Of a stretch of DNA of 64,000 nt, positions 37,033-50,490 are shown piece after piece. The stretch covers positions 15,959,726-16,023,725 of the forward strand of contig NC_063437.1 of assembly GCF_020379485.1 (NCBI RefSeq). Reading direction: 5' to 3'. The position numbers and the translations under genes were made by a program. The notes under the pieces are model-generated. The model was given only the letters and a program-made list of their open reading frames with translations, ran no database searches and had not been told where the DNA came from. The stretch comes from Brassica napus (taxonomy: Eukaryota; Streptophyta; Magnoliopsida; Brassicales; Brassicaceae). How positions within the stretch are numbered: position 1 is the first letter of the stretch; every line of letters begins with the position of its first letter.

Positions 37033-37783
37033 CTACACATCTCTTGGATCCACAAAGAGTGTCCCCGATTTTGATTTCCAGAACATATCGTTAAATTCAC
37101 CCAAGTCAGACATCTTTTCTTCACATTTCAACGGTTTGATGCACCATGTGTCATCGTCACACGAAAGCATTTTCCAATGCGGAACACATCTCATGAGATC
37201 ACCACCATTACTTTCTCCGTCGACTTCTACCACCACGACCTTACACGCGCCACCTTCATCTGAGGCAGCCATGTTATTAACGTGGTCACACAAAGCCCTA
37301 ACGAGATTCCCACATAACGGACCTTCCGCATGAACACCGTAAAGGAAATAAAAACCAAACGTACTAAACAGATCAGGTAATGCCGTTAAGCCCAAGAACA
37401 TCAAGAATCTTCCGACAAGGTTGCAAACTTTGGTAAGAAGCAGATAGCTCAAAGGAGCTTTCCCGATCCTAAGTTTGAATACTTTGCTACTGTTCCATAC
37501 ACTAAGAATTGCCCAACTGTTGATTTTGTCGTTGTTGTTGTAATAAGCCACCCATGTCCCCATGCTTAACTTGTTCCGCAAGATTTGGTCTATGTCATCC
37601 GGGAAAAAATCTGTCGTTGGTGCAACGTGTGTCCGATACCATGATGCAGCTTCTTCCACCTACTCAAAAGAATAAATATTAATGTTAAGCTTTTTCCATG
37701 TGAGGCTACTTATAACTTTACTTAATTTTATGCTATATACAATCTTGTGATGTGGTTGCTTAAGCTATCACATTTAAGTGATG

Positions 37784-37856
<73 letters not shown>

Positions 37857-39515
37857 ATTTTGCTACTCAAGTTGGAAAATATAAATGTGAACAACCGTAA
37901 ACTAATTTTCCTAGCATTTTTCATATAAAATGTGTTTATATGTGATATATTAAAACGAATTAATGTGTTTATATGTGATATATTTATTTTTCATATAACT
38001 AATTCTTAGTGTTTGTACATATTCTACGTTTCAAAACGAACTCAATATAAAGGGTTCTATATTTTGTGAATATAGGTTTAAATATCTTATGATATAGTTA
38101 TAATATTTTTAAAAAAATTCACATAAGTAACCTTTTAAAACTAATGAATGGGTAGTAAAATCACCTTTAGCTTCCTTATTACGATATCAGAAGGCAATTT
38201 CAAATTCCGACCGGGGTTTACTGGATTGACAAGAATTGCCGGGTTTCTGAAGACGGTATAGCCAAGTGTTCCCACGAAGAGACCGAGAGAGGCATCATTG
38301 TCCTTTTGGGTGGCCATGTAAGCATAGTCAACATTGTGTGACACGAACCATTCCTCAAGCTTTCGCACTAGAATCGAACCAATGCCACAGCGTCGATAAG
38401 GCGGCACGACTCTGAGACCAAGAACGTAACCCACATTCACTGACTTATCATGAAACTTAACTGGCTTCACTGAACCTTGTATGCAACCAACCAGCTTGGT
38501 CCCAACATCTGCCACCTATTAAATAACGTACATTAATGATAATTTATATCAATACAAATGGTTAATTAATTATTTGAAATAGGGTTAACATATATTGACA
38601 CAAATGTTGTTTTAACGTTCTTACACGAGTTAAATAAAAAGTACGATAAATAGAATGTAAACTGTCGTGTATATTCATGTACGTGATACTGTTTATATAT
38701 AACTAGAAGCCCCTAAGCTTTAGGGAATTAGTACTAATGATAATTACAATATAAATAGTTATCTTTATCTCTAAGGTAGTCCTTATCTCTATATACGAGG
38801 AAGGCGTTATATTTGGTTCGCCACCAGAATTGTTACACAAATTTAAGACTGAAGAGTAGCTAGGCTACTTGTAAAAAACATTCAACATTTTATTGTTTTG
38901 TTACTTCAAAAGGATATACTACGATATAACAAACAATGATGCCCAAAAAAAGATAAAACAAACAATTTTTTGGTTGAATATAATTTCACATTTAATTACT
39001 AATACATCATTTATTATTTTAAGGAGCACTTCATTACCTAATCTATCTATGAAATATAATTCATTTGATAAGAACTTAAAAATAATTTAAAATTACGAAC
39101 TTTTAGAATAATATTTTTTGAAAATATAATACCAAAATGACATTTTGAAAAGAAAAAGATATTATGCGCAAACCTATGTTATTAGAGTTTAAGGTCTTCT
39201 TTTTTTCTTCATCAAAATTTTCTATTTAAAATACAAAAGAAAAACGAACTATATACATCTCCATACCAAAAATAACAAAGAGAAGAATAGGAAACCGAGA
39301 GAGGAAAGTAGAGAGAAATTAACCAGCATGGTGGAGAGAGGAGTATTCCGAATTCTGCACAAGGGATCGCCTAAAGTATCTGTGAAGAGAAAAGTTTGGT
39401 CGTTACCAATCTCACAACTTTTCTCCACCCATTCCATTTGAATTATGTCCCTGAGATCATTGTAGCATCTGATCACCACCTTTTCATCATCTTCTTTCCC
39501 CCATTGCCCCACCAT
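37033..39515 (-). CDS. HOOKLESS1-like GNAT N-acetyltransferase
   Basis: Three exons, 39324-39515, 38165-38515 and 37033-37659, all joined in phase 0, give 389 residues, near the size of HLS1 (about 400). Exon 1 has VVIRCYNDLRDIIQMEWVEK. Exon 2 holds the GNAT core VLGLRVVPPYRRCGIGSILV, with the R-x-x-G-x-G acetyl-CoA loop (residues 105-110), and YMATQKDNDASLGLF. Exon 3 carries the plant-specific C-terminal domain (VWNSSKVFKLRIGKAPLSY). HLS1-like proteins act in the nucleus in apical hook formation and stress responses, probably by acetylating proteins. The ATG at 39515 is the first in frame. Intron 2 contains an (AT)n(GT)n microsatellite. The counterpart is probably At2g30090. Confidence 0.93.
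37788..37856. repeat. (AT)n(GT)n microsatellite in an intron
   Basis: About 26 AT units (37788-37840) run directly into eight GT units (37841-37856), inside intron 2 of the HLS1-like gene. It is likely polymorphic between accessions. Confidence 0.9.
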
Positions 39516-42500
39516 TTTCACTCCCTCTCTCGTCTCTCCCCCTCTCTCTACAAAATGAAAAGAAAAGATCAGCTATAAGCAACTCAAGGTACCCAGCTTA
39601 TGTTATATTGCGGAATATCATAGAGCTTTTTTTTGGGGAGGGGGGGACTTCACGTTTATCTAATTAATGATATGTCCATATATAAGAAATGTTCTAATTA
39701 GATATAGTCCAATCACACTGTTCCACAACTTTTGTTTTGTGGCTATGACCTATAAATGCTTTTATGTTTTTTATATAAAAAGACCTATATATGCTATTAA
39801 TCGTTTAATTAACCCAAATTACATGAAACCAAGATTTAAAATTACTAGGTTTAACAAATACATCAAATCTCTTGCATATAAATTTTCTTATTTTTTAACA
39901 AATGTTTAAATGAAATAAATTTGACCCAATTATTGTAATTGTTTCAAAATCTTGACTTGGAAGAAAAAAGGAAACTAATCTAATATATATAAGCTAATTA
40001 AGAGTGCAGATGACTAAAGAAACATGTATCTCAATCTCATAAATGCTTGTAAATTCTTGACTAAATTTTGTCAAATATATTTGAACTATTTTACTTTATA
40101 AGGTTTGTTTATTAATGGTTGGGTCATGCCTTCTAATTTAGGTAAGTAAGCCCACATACTTTGACTCAATAAGACACAAATGTTTTTAAGTATACAAAAT
40201 TACCTTCTAAGAAAGCGTTTTATATTTGACTAACGTTGTTAGATATGCACACTATTAAAAAGTATTAAGTGTTATTTGGGTGTTTAAACAAAGTCTTATC
40301 TAGCCAATTAGTAGAAACCTATTTTTGTACCATTGCTTATTTTTTATTTTAACTACTGAAATCTAAAATATAGAATTTCCAAGATTTTTCTCTTTTGTAT
40401 TAAAAACTATGTTTTCTATATTTTCTACTTTCTAAAGAAGAAATAAAGTACAATTATAAAAACATTCATCAACATCTAGTTAGATATCTAGACAAGGATT
40501 TTTTGTTAACCGATTTGAAAAGATAATAGCATCTAGATAGTTAAACGTTAGATAGATGTTGAAGTGCCTAGGAAGATGCCTAAATGCCTAGACAGACGAT
40601 TTTAAGAATTGAATATATAAATAATATTGAAGATTTTGGTAAGATACAATATTTAAAAGGAGTTACATTTTTAAAATTTCTGTTTTGAACAAAATAACAT
40701 AAAATACAGAATGTAGATGACTATGTTTTTTCCATATCTAATAACAACTAGAGAATGGATCTCTCAACCTCTCCACACTAGAAGTGAACACTCGTTATTC
40801 ATTTGTGCCCTTTACAATCCTTCTTTTCCCATTTTCACCACTAACTATGTCCGTGAATTCTGTCTTGCAATTTATCAAAAATTTTATTTCTGTTTTGTTT
40901 GCTAATTCTCTTTGCTGCTAAAAATGTATTAATCTTCTAATACAACTGCTAACAATGGAAAACGCATACCAGAATTTTGAAGCAACCATTCTGATTGATA
41001 TTTATTTGGCACATGCACGTTTGTTAATGAATTTTAATTCAAGAACAGTTTAGAAATTATTGTTGAGATGCTGAGCTCGGAGCAAATGAAAGAAAACAGT
41101 TTTTTTCGATGAGTCACCAGCCACAAGTTTTGTTGAGCACAGAGCAAATGAAAAATAGTAATGTGGAAACTGTATTCATGTATTGGATGATCACCTGATT
41201 AGTATTTAGATAGATTTTTTTTTTTTAATTTTCGTAAGCGAATTATTTTAGAAATAATAAATGCAAATACTATATATATATATGTTATTTTTGATCAAAT
41301 AACCAAGAAAGATAGTTTAGTAGTTTTTCTGTTGACTGTGTGCATGTGATACAATAATCTAGTTTCAAAGAAAAAAAATTCCTTAAGAAAGGATATCTAT
41401 AAATTCATTTTATTAACATTATTCATTTCATATAAATTTAAGTAGGATCGACATATAGTTTGGATCATTCATATTTAATTTAGCATATTGCAATATGTTG
41501 GGAAAATAACGTAATACAGAGAAAGAAATGCAATAAGGCACCAATGACGCAAAAGAAGCAAAAGGGGAGAGATCACATTCATCTTAAATATGCATCTTTT
41601 GCTTCTTTTCGGGTTTAGATTCATTCTTTTCGATTCCGATTTTCCGGGTAAAATAATATTGAATCTGTTGTGTACTTGTAAATCTTTTGTTTGATTTCGG
41701 GTCGGTTCCAGTTCGAATTTCGGGTCAGGATAAAATAAGCAGGCCTAGTTGTTTTGATTAAGTTTTATATTCTGTTTTTTTAATATCTAAACACGTAAGT
41801 CCAGTTTTCAAAAACCATTTTAAACCAAATTTATAAATCATTTTTTGATAAATAAATTTTATATATTCATAAAAATATAAGATTTGTTAATAAAAATAAG
41901 CATTAGTTAACTACAGCTCAAAACAAGCACGAAAAAGGAATATTATGGATTTCATTGTGGCCACATTGAGTTGGATTAACCAAAACACTTTGCAATATGA
42001 ATCTTCCTATCAACACGTCGGAACTTTCGATCAATAAAGCTTGCACATGATTACATATACAAAAGTTTTATTAATTAATTAGTTTATATGACACTAAACT
42101 CTAGGCCTCATGGACTCGATTATATTGGCTTATCCAACGGTAATAAAAACGATGGTCCTAACGCAGATTGTTTTTTAACTTTTATTGATCTATAGAAAAT
42201 ATTTGGTTTAATAAGTCGATTATTAAAGAGTTGGTTAATTACTGCTTTAAACAAAAAAAAGAAGAAATAAGAGTTTTATCCATGAAAACAAAAGGCAAAT
42301 ACAAAGAGAGAAAGAAGGAGAGTAATGGGGGACCTTACCAATACAATTTTGTTACCATACTAAAATATTAGTTGGCAGACCAAAAGCAATTACAAAATAA
42401 TATGATTGAGAAATGTTTTGAAGTTGATAGAAGCAGTAGAGAACGAATCATCTCATCTTCACCAACTTAACTAACCAAAGCCAAAATGAATACGTAACTG

Positions 42501-43940
42501 AATAAAGATGAGCACTTTTTTTTAATAAAATTTGAACATTTAAACAAAGTTTTTGGATTGATTTGATTATTTATACTCATATATATGCAGTGCTTTTCTT
42601 AATAGTGTTGAGTTTGGAACCTTGGAGTTGTGGCCCACAAAAACTTAGACATGGCGCATAAGTTGATTGGAGAACAACATCCTAGGATGAAATTCCCAAA
42701 GATTTCCAGTGACTTTTTCAAGTGTAGAAAGTTGATAGACTTTCACATAAGAATTGGAAGTTAGTTTTCATGAATACTTTATACATAAGAAAATTAGGGG
42801 AGTGATTAGCGAAGTAACACTCTAAAGGCTTTTTAAAATTTGATGGTCACAAAATATTTATAAGATTTTTTAATTTTAAATCACAACCTATTTTATAAAA
42901 AAATTATTTAACACTATTATAAAATCAAATCAAAAGTTATAAACTTTCTACATTATCATCAACCTATTTTATAAACAAATTATTTAACAGTATTTGACGC
43001 AGAAATTTATGAAATTCGATTCAAATTCATTTTTGGTTCTATCAATTCGGTATGGTTCAGTTATTCTGTTCCTGCATCGATTTTAAGAACCAAATCAAAA
43101 GTAACAGTCAGGGTCTACAAAGTCCCAACTCCTCTGATTAATAAAAGTAAGTATACAAATTCTCAAACTTTCAGGGCCCGGAAAGTTTTTTCTTTAGCAC
43201 GTATATAGAGGTTTGTTAATGGCTTTTAAAAGCGTTAAATAAACCCCAGACCAATAATAAACCCATTAATAAAGAATAATCCGTTTGTCACTACTTCAAC
43301 TTGGCCTAGATAGGGCATATTTTACTCAAATTCCATTTCGGCCTATAAGCTATCCTTTTAGCACATAGTGGCCCAACACAAAATACAACTCTCACGACAA
43401 AAACTAATCCATTTTTGTAACATCCTAGCATCCGAGCCGGTGGCGTCCATCAGAGAAGTCAACATCTTAATATATCTCTTATTAATACCAAACGTTAAAC
43501 AGTCGTAATCAGATCTCTTGTTTCTAAATCAACCTCAAATTCATTACGAGATAAAGCGGTCACCACCAAAATCTAAGGGTAGAAACGTAATTTACACCGT
43601 GGTATCGTTTTGTGCTACTTGAAGCGGCAAGGTGTGTAATTGACACGTACGCGCTTCGTAGCCTCTAACGTCGAGACTCAATCTACCACCGTCCGATTAA
43701 AAGTAACCATTAAATCTCAACCCTTCATTTAATTAATAAACCTCCACGTGGAAAATAAACCAGTTATTTTTATTTTAAAATCATTTTCTTCTGTTATCCT
43801 CTCATTGTCTTCCTCCTTAAAGAAAAGGTTTTGATAATCCAATCCATGGATTATCGTTGCTTCGACTCTAATCAAGAAACCACCTCTGAATCCTCGAGTT
43901 TGAATTCGAAGCTTCCTTTGTAAAGTTTTGAGCTTTACTC
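39516..43940. other. Intergenic region between HLS1-like and PPR genes
   Basis: No gene supported in 4.4 kb. A decayed piece of the GGTTCGG-rich hAT-like element lies at about 41608-41750. The last 400 bp contain a G-box (CACGTGG at about 43745) and probably the promoter of the PPR gene. Confidence 0.4.
41608..41750 (-). mobile_element. Fragment of the GGTTCGG-rich hAT-like element
   Basis: TTTTCGGGTTTAGATTC, TTCGGGTCGGTTCCAGTTCG and the end AAGCAGGCCTAG resemble the subterminal repeats and the TAGGCCTG terminus of the copies at 2873 and 15717. It is only about 140 bp and diverged. Confidence 0.45.
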
Positions 43941-45903
43941 ATGGCAGCTTATGCTCGTACCTTCTCTTCGTTGACCCATCTCCACCAAACCTTCTCGCCG
44001 CCGTTCTCTCTTCTCCGACGACGACATCACAGCGCGAAACCCACTTCCCGAATCACCTGCAACCTCAAATTCAACCACCACAAGCTCCGATCACCCCGTT
44101 CCGTGGAGCTAGACCGGTTCATCACAAGCCAAGAAGAATCAGGCGGCGGCGGCGGCGGCGGCGAAGCGGATGAGGAGATAGGAGAGGGGTTCTTCGAGGC
44201 GATCGAGGAGCTGGAGAGGATGGCGAGAGAGCCCTCCGACATCCTCGAGGAGATGAACCACAGACTCTCCCCTCGAGAGCTCCAGCTGATGCTCGTCTAC
44301 TTCGCGCAAGAAGGGAGGGACTCGTGGTGCGCGCTCGAGGTCTTCGAGTGGCTGAAGAAGGAAGATAGGGTCGACGAGGAGATGATGGAGCTGATGGTTT
44401 CGATAATGTGCGGGTGGGTTAGGAAGCTGGTCGAGGAGGAGTGCGGCGCGGGGGAGGTGTTCGAGCTGTTGGTTGATATGGATTGCGTTGGGTTGAGGCC
44501 TGGGTTTAGTATGGTGGAGAAGGTTATTGCTTTGTACTGTGAGATGGGGAAGAAGGAGAGTGCTGTTTTGTTTGTTAAGGAGGTTTTGAGAAGGAGAGAT
44601 GGGTTTGGTGGTTACAGTGTTGTTGTTGGTGGCTCTGAAGGAAGGAAAGGTGGGCCCACTGGGTATCTTGCTTGGAAGATGATGGTAAAGTTTATATAAC
44701 TTTTGCCTCTTTATTTGAGTAATTGGTAGGCGGATTTATGGATTTGTACTAACATTATTACTTAATTTAACAGATTAATTTAACATATTTAAACTTATTT
44801 AGAAGGGTTTAAAACCGTATAAATAGGATTTAAAAATCGTTAACATTATTATTTAATTTAACATATTTAAACCGATTTAGAATGGTTTAAAACCGTATAT
44901 ATACGATTTAGGATTTAAAAATCGTTTCGGATAGGACCGATTTGGACTGATTTGGATGCTGCGTAGACAGATTTTTAGAACCATGGTTTTTATATAGGAA
45001 TAGATCCCCAAATTACAAAATGTTCCTTTATTAAAGTTTATAAAGAAATGTTTATCGACCATGTATAGAGTTCATGGATTGTAAAGTGGTTAATGTGGCA
45101 GTGACTTTTGTTTATTTTTTCAGGTTGATGGAGACTATAAGAATGCTGTTGATTTGGTTGTTGACTTGAGACACTCAGGGCTAAAGCCAGAAGCTTACAG
45201 CTATCTGATCGCGATGACAGCTATTGTGAAGGAGCTGAACAGTCTTGGGAAGACTTTACGCGAGCTAAGACGCTATACACGGGCTGGTCTTGTTGCTGAG
45301 ATCGATGATCACGATAGGTTGCTTATAGAGAAGTATCAGTCAGAGCTCATATCGTGCGGACTTGAGTTAGCAGCTTGGGCGATCCAGGAAGGGAAAGATA
45401 ATGAGTCCATTGTTGGGGCGGTCCACGAGAGACTCTTGGCGATGTATATATGCGCAGGACGTGGACCAGAAGCGGAGAAACAGCTTTGGGAGATGAAATT
45501 CGCAGGGAGAGAACCTGATTCCGACCTACACGACATTGTGATGGCGATTTGCGCTTCGCAGAAAGAGGTGGATGCGGTTTCAAGGCTTCTGACACGGGCC
45601 GAGTACATGGGAGCTGAGAGAAGGAAGAAGACTTTGTCGTGGTTGCTCAGAGGGTATGTGAAAGGAGGGCACTTCGAAGAGGCTTCGGAGACGTTGGTGA
45701 CGATGATAGACTCTGGTTTGTGTCCGGAGTATATTGATCGAGTGGCTGTGATGCAAGGGATGACGAGGAAGATCCAACGGCCACGGGATGTTGAAGCGTA
45801 TATGGGTCTATGCAAGAAGCTGTTTGATGCTGGTTTGGTAGGACCTTGTCTTGTGTATATGTACATGGATAAATATAAGATGTGGATAGTGAAGATGATG
45901 TAA
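43941..45903 (+). CDS. Plastid-targeted pentatricopeptide-repeat-like protein
   Basis: Exon 1 (43941-44684) and exon 2 (45124-45903) join in phase 0 to 507 residues. The N-terminus is rich in Ser, Arg and Ala with few acids (MAAYARTFSSLTHLHQTFSP), like a chloroplast transit peptide. A glycine tract encoded by a GGC repeat (44147-44161) follows. Helical repeats come next, with recognisable PPR signatures such as DLRHSGLKPEAYSYLIAM, LWEMKFAGREPDSDLHDIVM and TLVTMIDSGLCPEYIDRVAV. PPR proteins bind organelle RNA; the target here cannot be inferred. The repeats are irregular, so only some would be called by standard profiles. The intron carries nothing coding. Synteny suggests At2g30100 as the counterpart. 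Confidence 0.92.
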
Positions 45904-48150
45904 AAGAGTGAGCATGAGGTTAGCTGATACAGGAGGTTAATGACTCAAAGCTGAGATCATCTTTTTTGGGGTATATAAATATGTATGTAAGCAAATAATA
46001 TACGTATATCTCTCTATGTAAGCAAATCATATATGTATGTACATTCATGTACTGTACTTATGAAATAGTCTTTGAATTCTCTGTTTGTGTGCTTAATAAA
46101 TAATTATTCGGATTGGGTACCTAAAATATTTTAAATATGGAGCTGTTTAATTATTTATGATTTTTAGTAGTGACCCTGTTGAAATTTGAAACCCAAGACT
46201 TATCTTTAGTTTTTTCCATAATTCGCAGTCGCAGGTTTTAGGTAGATGGATTTTATTTTGTTAATATCGGAATTCTATAGGTTTTATAAAGTTACTAATT
46301 AAAAGGACGATGTTTAGATTAAAAATTTTCTTGCGATAATTTTTGTGTCGAGTTAGATCTTGTTAACTTATTTATGTTATATCATGTGTTTTGATGAAAA
46401 AATGAGAAATGCTTCGAGCTTTCTCTCTAAACTTTGAAGAACACGGTCTCACTCAATTTGTTTTGGTTAGTTGCAATGGAATGGAGAAGCTTGTGTTTTG
46501 ATTGATAGATATCAAACACAACAATACATAGGTCTTAAGTTGTTTTTGGCTTTGGTTCTAGAAGGCTGCTTCACTTACAAACTTACAGATTTTACAAGTT
46601 GTGGCTGGTAGTCCTTTGGTTTATTTACAGCCTTTGCTAACTTTTGTTTGTGGTCTCTGATTCTTTAAAAGCTGAGTATGAATGCCATTATGGTTGACGT
46701 ATTTGCTTTTGTCTGAACTTCAGAAACATATTTGAAAGCTTTTGTTTGTGTATTCAAATTTTGAAGTAGCATCTTATGTTTCTAGTCTCAAATTTGTTAT
46801 TCATCAGTTCTTTGTTTGATTGATGCTGTTTGTTTTGAAGCAGTAATTCCCGAGCTGTTTTCTTATATTTCAAAGTTACAATACCAGTAATTGATCTTTT
46901 CAATCTTGCTTTACCACTAGACAAAAAAATTAAATAATACCTATTTATCTTTTTAATTTTATGTGTAATTCATTTTCTATGTAATTAAGTTCAGTGATTC
47001 ACATGTAATGGTATTAATTTAAATTTTGTGGTTGCTTACTAGTTTTGTAAAATTGATTCACAAACACTTGAAGTAATAACAATTCTTAATGCTGAGAATG
47101 AGCAAATGGAAATTGATAATGAGAATGAAATAGAAATTCAAGGACCAACACAAAGTGAAACTTATCATATTCAAAAAAATGAAACATTATGTCATTCAAA
47201 ACACGCAAAGTTTCTTGTTCGGAAAGATTTTGCCAGTAAGAGTACAAACAAATAGAAAAATGAGTCACTGCATTTATTGTAATATGTTGAGTATGAAAAA
47301 GTTAGAGTCAGAGACGGATAGTTGAGAATAAAATATCAGCACAGGTCGAGCTGACGTTTAAAAAACAAATTGAGGGAGAAAAGTAGAAACTAAAGAGAGT
47401 GTTAGCAAACTTCAAAAATCGAGTAGCTTTTACATAAAATATGTAGACTTCAAGGATCGAGTAGCCTTTAGATAAAATATGTAGTCACCTTCTATCACTA
47501 TGATGTTATACATCCGTTTAACATTACACTATGTTGATGATAGTTACAAGTTAAATTGTTATCTGATGGGAGGTTCTTTCATGTTAGTTGTTGTGCACAA
47601 ATTTTGAATCTAATAGTAAAAGAAAGGTTAGAACTAGTTGTTAGTCTTCTAGAAAATATTTTCGAGAGTGTTAAGTTTGTCAAAACATATGTTAAATCTG
47701 ACTAAAATTTGATTAAAATGTTAATTGTATCTAAATTTGTATATGTGATTCGAAATCTTACTTTGACTTGTTTAACGGTGAAATCATTGTTGAACCATCA
47801 TTTATACCGTTGATTAGGATCGTATTTCTACAACATAAAATTGTTTCCAATCATATTATACATAAACTTTTTTAAGTTACTAGAAATCAACGTACACAGA
47901 GCTCAAGTATTTTGGGTTTGGAAGATTTATGAGTAAACTGTTAACATTTTTCAAACTTACAGCAAAAATCCCATGTGACTGAAATCTACATCAACATCAA
48001 CATAAAAAAAAGTATCTTAATTCCACACAGTAAAAACTAAATAAAGTTACAACATCCTCCAACCGCAACCCTGCCCAATCAGGCTTATTATTACCTTCAT
48101 TTATGTTTTTATCTTCTTTCAATATTCTCATCCCAAGGTCCATTATTAAA
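45904..48150. other. Intergenic DNA between PPR and ubiquitin-like/LRR genes
   Basis: No gene supported. The left 200 bp is the likely 3' untranslated region of the PPR gene. At 47405-47490 a roughly 60-bp segment (CTTCAAA/GGATCGAGTAGC) is present twice. Confidence 0.4.
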
Positions 48151-48153
48151 AAT

Positions 48154-48187
48154 GGCCCAACATATTAAATCTGCATTTTGGGCCCAA
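48154..48187 (+). promoter_or_regulatory. Site II (TGGGCC) motifs of the ubiquitin-like/LRR gene
   Basis: GGCCCA at 48154-48159 and the palindromic TTGGGCCCAA at about 48178-48187 lie 100-130 bp before the ATG. They fit a constitutive, growth-related promoter. Confidence 0.5.
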
Positions 48188-48286
48188 AAAGTCTGATGAC
48201 TCGACAACTTATGCTTCTTCCTGTTTCTGGAATTGAATCAAAAGGCGAAGCAAATCAGAATCACTAAAGAGGTCGAAGTTCCAACA

Positions 48287-50010
48287 ATGGCAGAATCCAC
48301 CATCAAGCTCACAATCAAATTCGGAGGCAGATCGATACCCCTCTCGGTATCACCTGACGCTACGACCAAAGACCTCAAATCTCTTCTTCAACCCATCACC
48401 AACGTTCTTCCTCGTGGCCAGAAACTCATCTTCAAAGGTTTCCTCCTTTTTCAATCTCAATCTCTTCTTTAGCTTAATCCTCGTGATGGGTCTTACTCAA
48501 AATTCAATCTTTTCGTTTCGTGAACTTCAAAGGTAAGGTCTTGGGAGAGACTTCGACTCTGAAGCAGTCTTTGGTGGGAGATGGTGCGAAGATCATGTTG
48601 ATGGCTTCTCAAGGTCTTCATCAAGGGGTCAGTCTTCTTCTTTTGGTGATTCAATCATTAAAGTTTTGTCATTTAAATCTAATTGAGGTATATAACAGGA
48701 AGGACCAGTGCTTAAGGAAGCTAGTACAAGGCCAATATCGAGAACTGTTGTAGATAAGGCAAAACCTGGTCTTGTTGTAGACAAGAATCGTGCTGATAGG
48801 TGGAAAGCTACTGGAGTTATTGCTTTAGCTCAAGCTAATTTGAAGGTATTGTAATGAAGGTCGTTAGACATTGTGGTTTTGGTTTGGTGTTGAAGTTATG
48901 TTTGTTGTGTGTAAAGGAAATACCTGAAGAAGTGTGGGAGTGTGGATCTGCAGCTAGAGTGCTTGACGTTAGTGAGAACTTCATTCGAGAAGTGCCTGCT
49001 CGAATCAGCTCTTTTACTTCTATACATGTAAGAATGTTGGTTGCTAATGTGTATTTCAAAATCTTTCTGTTTGGTGAAGCTTTTATATGTCTTTGTAGAA
49101 ACTGTTTCTTCAAGGGAATGGTCTGTCTGATGAATCAATTCAATGGGAAGGGATAGCATCTCTAAAGCGTCTGATGATTCTCTCCATTAGCCATAACAAG
49201 TGAGTCTCTTATGCTTTAATGCTAGATAAGTAGATAGCGTCTTTTGTCTCTTAAACGTTCTTGTTTGTTTTGGCAGTCTAAGTGTTCTGCCATCAGAAGT
49301 GGGTTCGCTGACGTCACTTAGACAGCTTGATGTGGCCAACAACAAATTGACAAGTCTACCTAATGAGATAGGACTTCTTACGCAGCTAGAGATTTTTAAA
49401 GCCAACAATAACAGAATAACTAGCCTTCCTGAGAGTATTGGAGACTGTTCCGTCCTCATGGAGGTAAAACAGTTTTACTTTGTTATTAAAGACCTTTTAG
49501 AGTTGTTTTTGGCGGATAACGTTTAAATGGGGAAGTTTCAGGTTGATCTTTCGGCGAATATGATATCAGAACTTCCCGAGACAGTCACAAAACTGCGTAA
49601 ACTAAAGGTAAACCAAAGTCACCTTCATTACTCTAGTTGTCACATGGCATTTACGGAGACTTAGTAGTGTGTTTGGTGGTTCCAGACGCTGGAGCTGAAC
49701 AACACGGGGTTAACGAATCTACCATCTGTGTTATTCAAGATGTGTTTGCAGCTGTCAACATTAGGACTCCACAACACAGAGATAACAGTTGAATCTCTCC
49801 GCCAGGTCTGTTTGTTTGTTTTTAGTTCATTTAAAGCAGACTCTTAGCTAGATTAGGTTCGTGTCTTTAGCTTTCTTTCTACGTTTGTTGTTGCAGTTGG
49901 AAGGATGGAGTGAGTTTGATGAAAGACGACGTACAAAGCATCAGAAGCAGATTGATTTTAGGGTTGTTGGGTCTGGCCAATTTGATGAAGGCGCTGATAA
50001 ATCTTGGTGA
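48287..50010 (+). CDS. Ubiquitin-like domain plus leucine-rich-repeat protein
   Basis: Nine exons: 48287-48437, 48533-48627, 48699-48845, 48917-49027, 49099-49199, 49277-49463, 49542-49607, 49686-49805 and 49897-50010. All junctions are GT-AG and keep the frame, giving 363 residues. Residues 1-75 are a ubiquitin-like fold (IKLTIKFGGRSIPLSVSPDA, then GQKLIFKGKVL). Residues about 130-330 are short leucine-rich repeats of the intracellular kind (LDVSENFIREVPARI, LDVANNKLTSLPNEIGLL, VDLSANMISELPETV). There is no signal peptide or membrane segment, so it should be cytosolic or nuclear, perhaps linking a partner to ubiquitin or proteasome receptors (inference). The start was chosen at the ATG that opens the ubiquitin-like domain; the longer frame begins with TTG. 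The counterpart is probably At2g30105. Broken copies of this gene lie downstream. Confidence 0.94.
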
Positions 50011-50189
50011 CTTGCTTTACCTCAGAGTCATGAATGAATCATCACAAACTCTTACATTTCCTTAAAATCCCTGGCCATTTTATTTGATATAATAATACTC
50101 TTTTGTAATTGGATCTGATAAATAAAATTTATTTAAAATATACCCAAGTCACTATAGATTTCAATGAAATGAATTCACATTTTGACAAA

Positions 50190-50490
50190 AAAAATATGAA
50201 ACCATAGCTGTTATGGTTTGATGTAAGAACTCTTCCTCATATAACTTGTTTGTTTTCTTTGTTTTCTTTGTTTTCTTTTTGTTTTCTCCAAATGAGTTTT
50301 CTTTGCATTATTCCAAACCTCATTTTACTGATGATGTAAATGAACATAGTCGAATTTGAGAATCCATATTGTTTAGAAACATTCCAGTTAGATACCACCA
50401 AGAAAAAACCTGTATCCATTCAATGGGAAGGGAAAATATAGCTGAGCGTCATGCTTCTTTCCATTAGCCATTCATTACAAGAGAGTTTTT
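50190..50490 (+). pseudogene. Remnant: F-box gene 3' end plus LRR exon 5 piece
   Basis: AGCTGTTATGGTTTGATG and the next roughly 190 bp match the last codons and 3' flank of the F-box gene at 56317-57409, including AACATAGTCGAATT(T/A)GAGAATCCATATTGT. Directly after, TTCAATGGGAAGGGA…CCATTAGCCATTCATTACAAG (about 50417-50482) matches exon 5 of the ubiquitin-like/LRR gene. It is the stub of one more F-box/LRR cassette. Confidence 0.7.

Noticed and set aside
45336..45866. 176-codon minus-strand frame opposite PPR exon 2
   Set aside because: Antisense shadow; no conserved motif.
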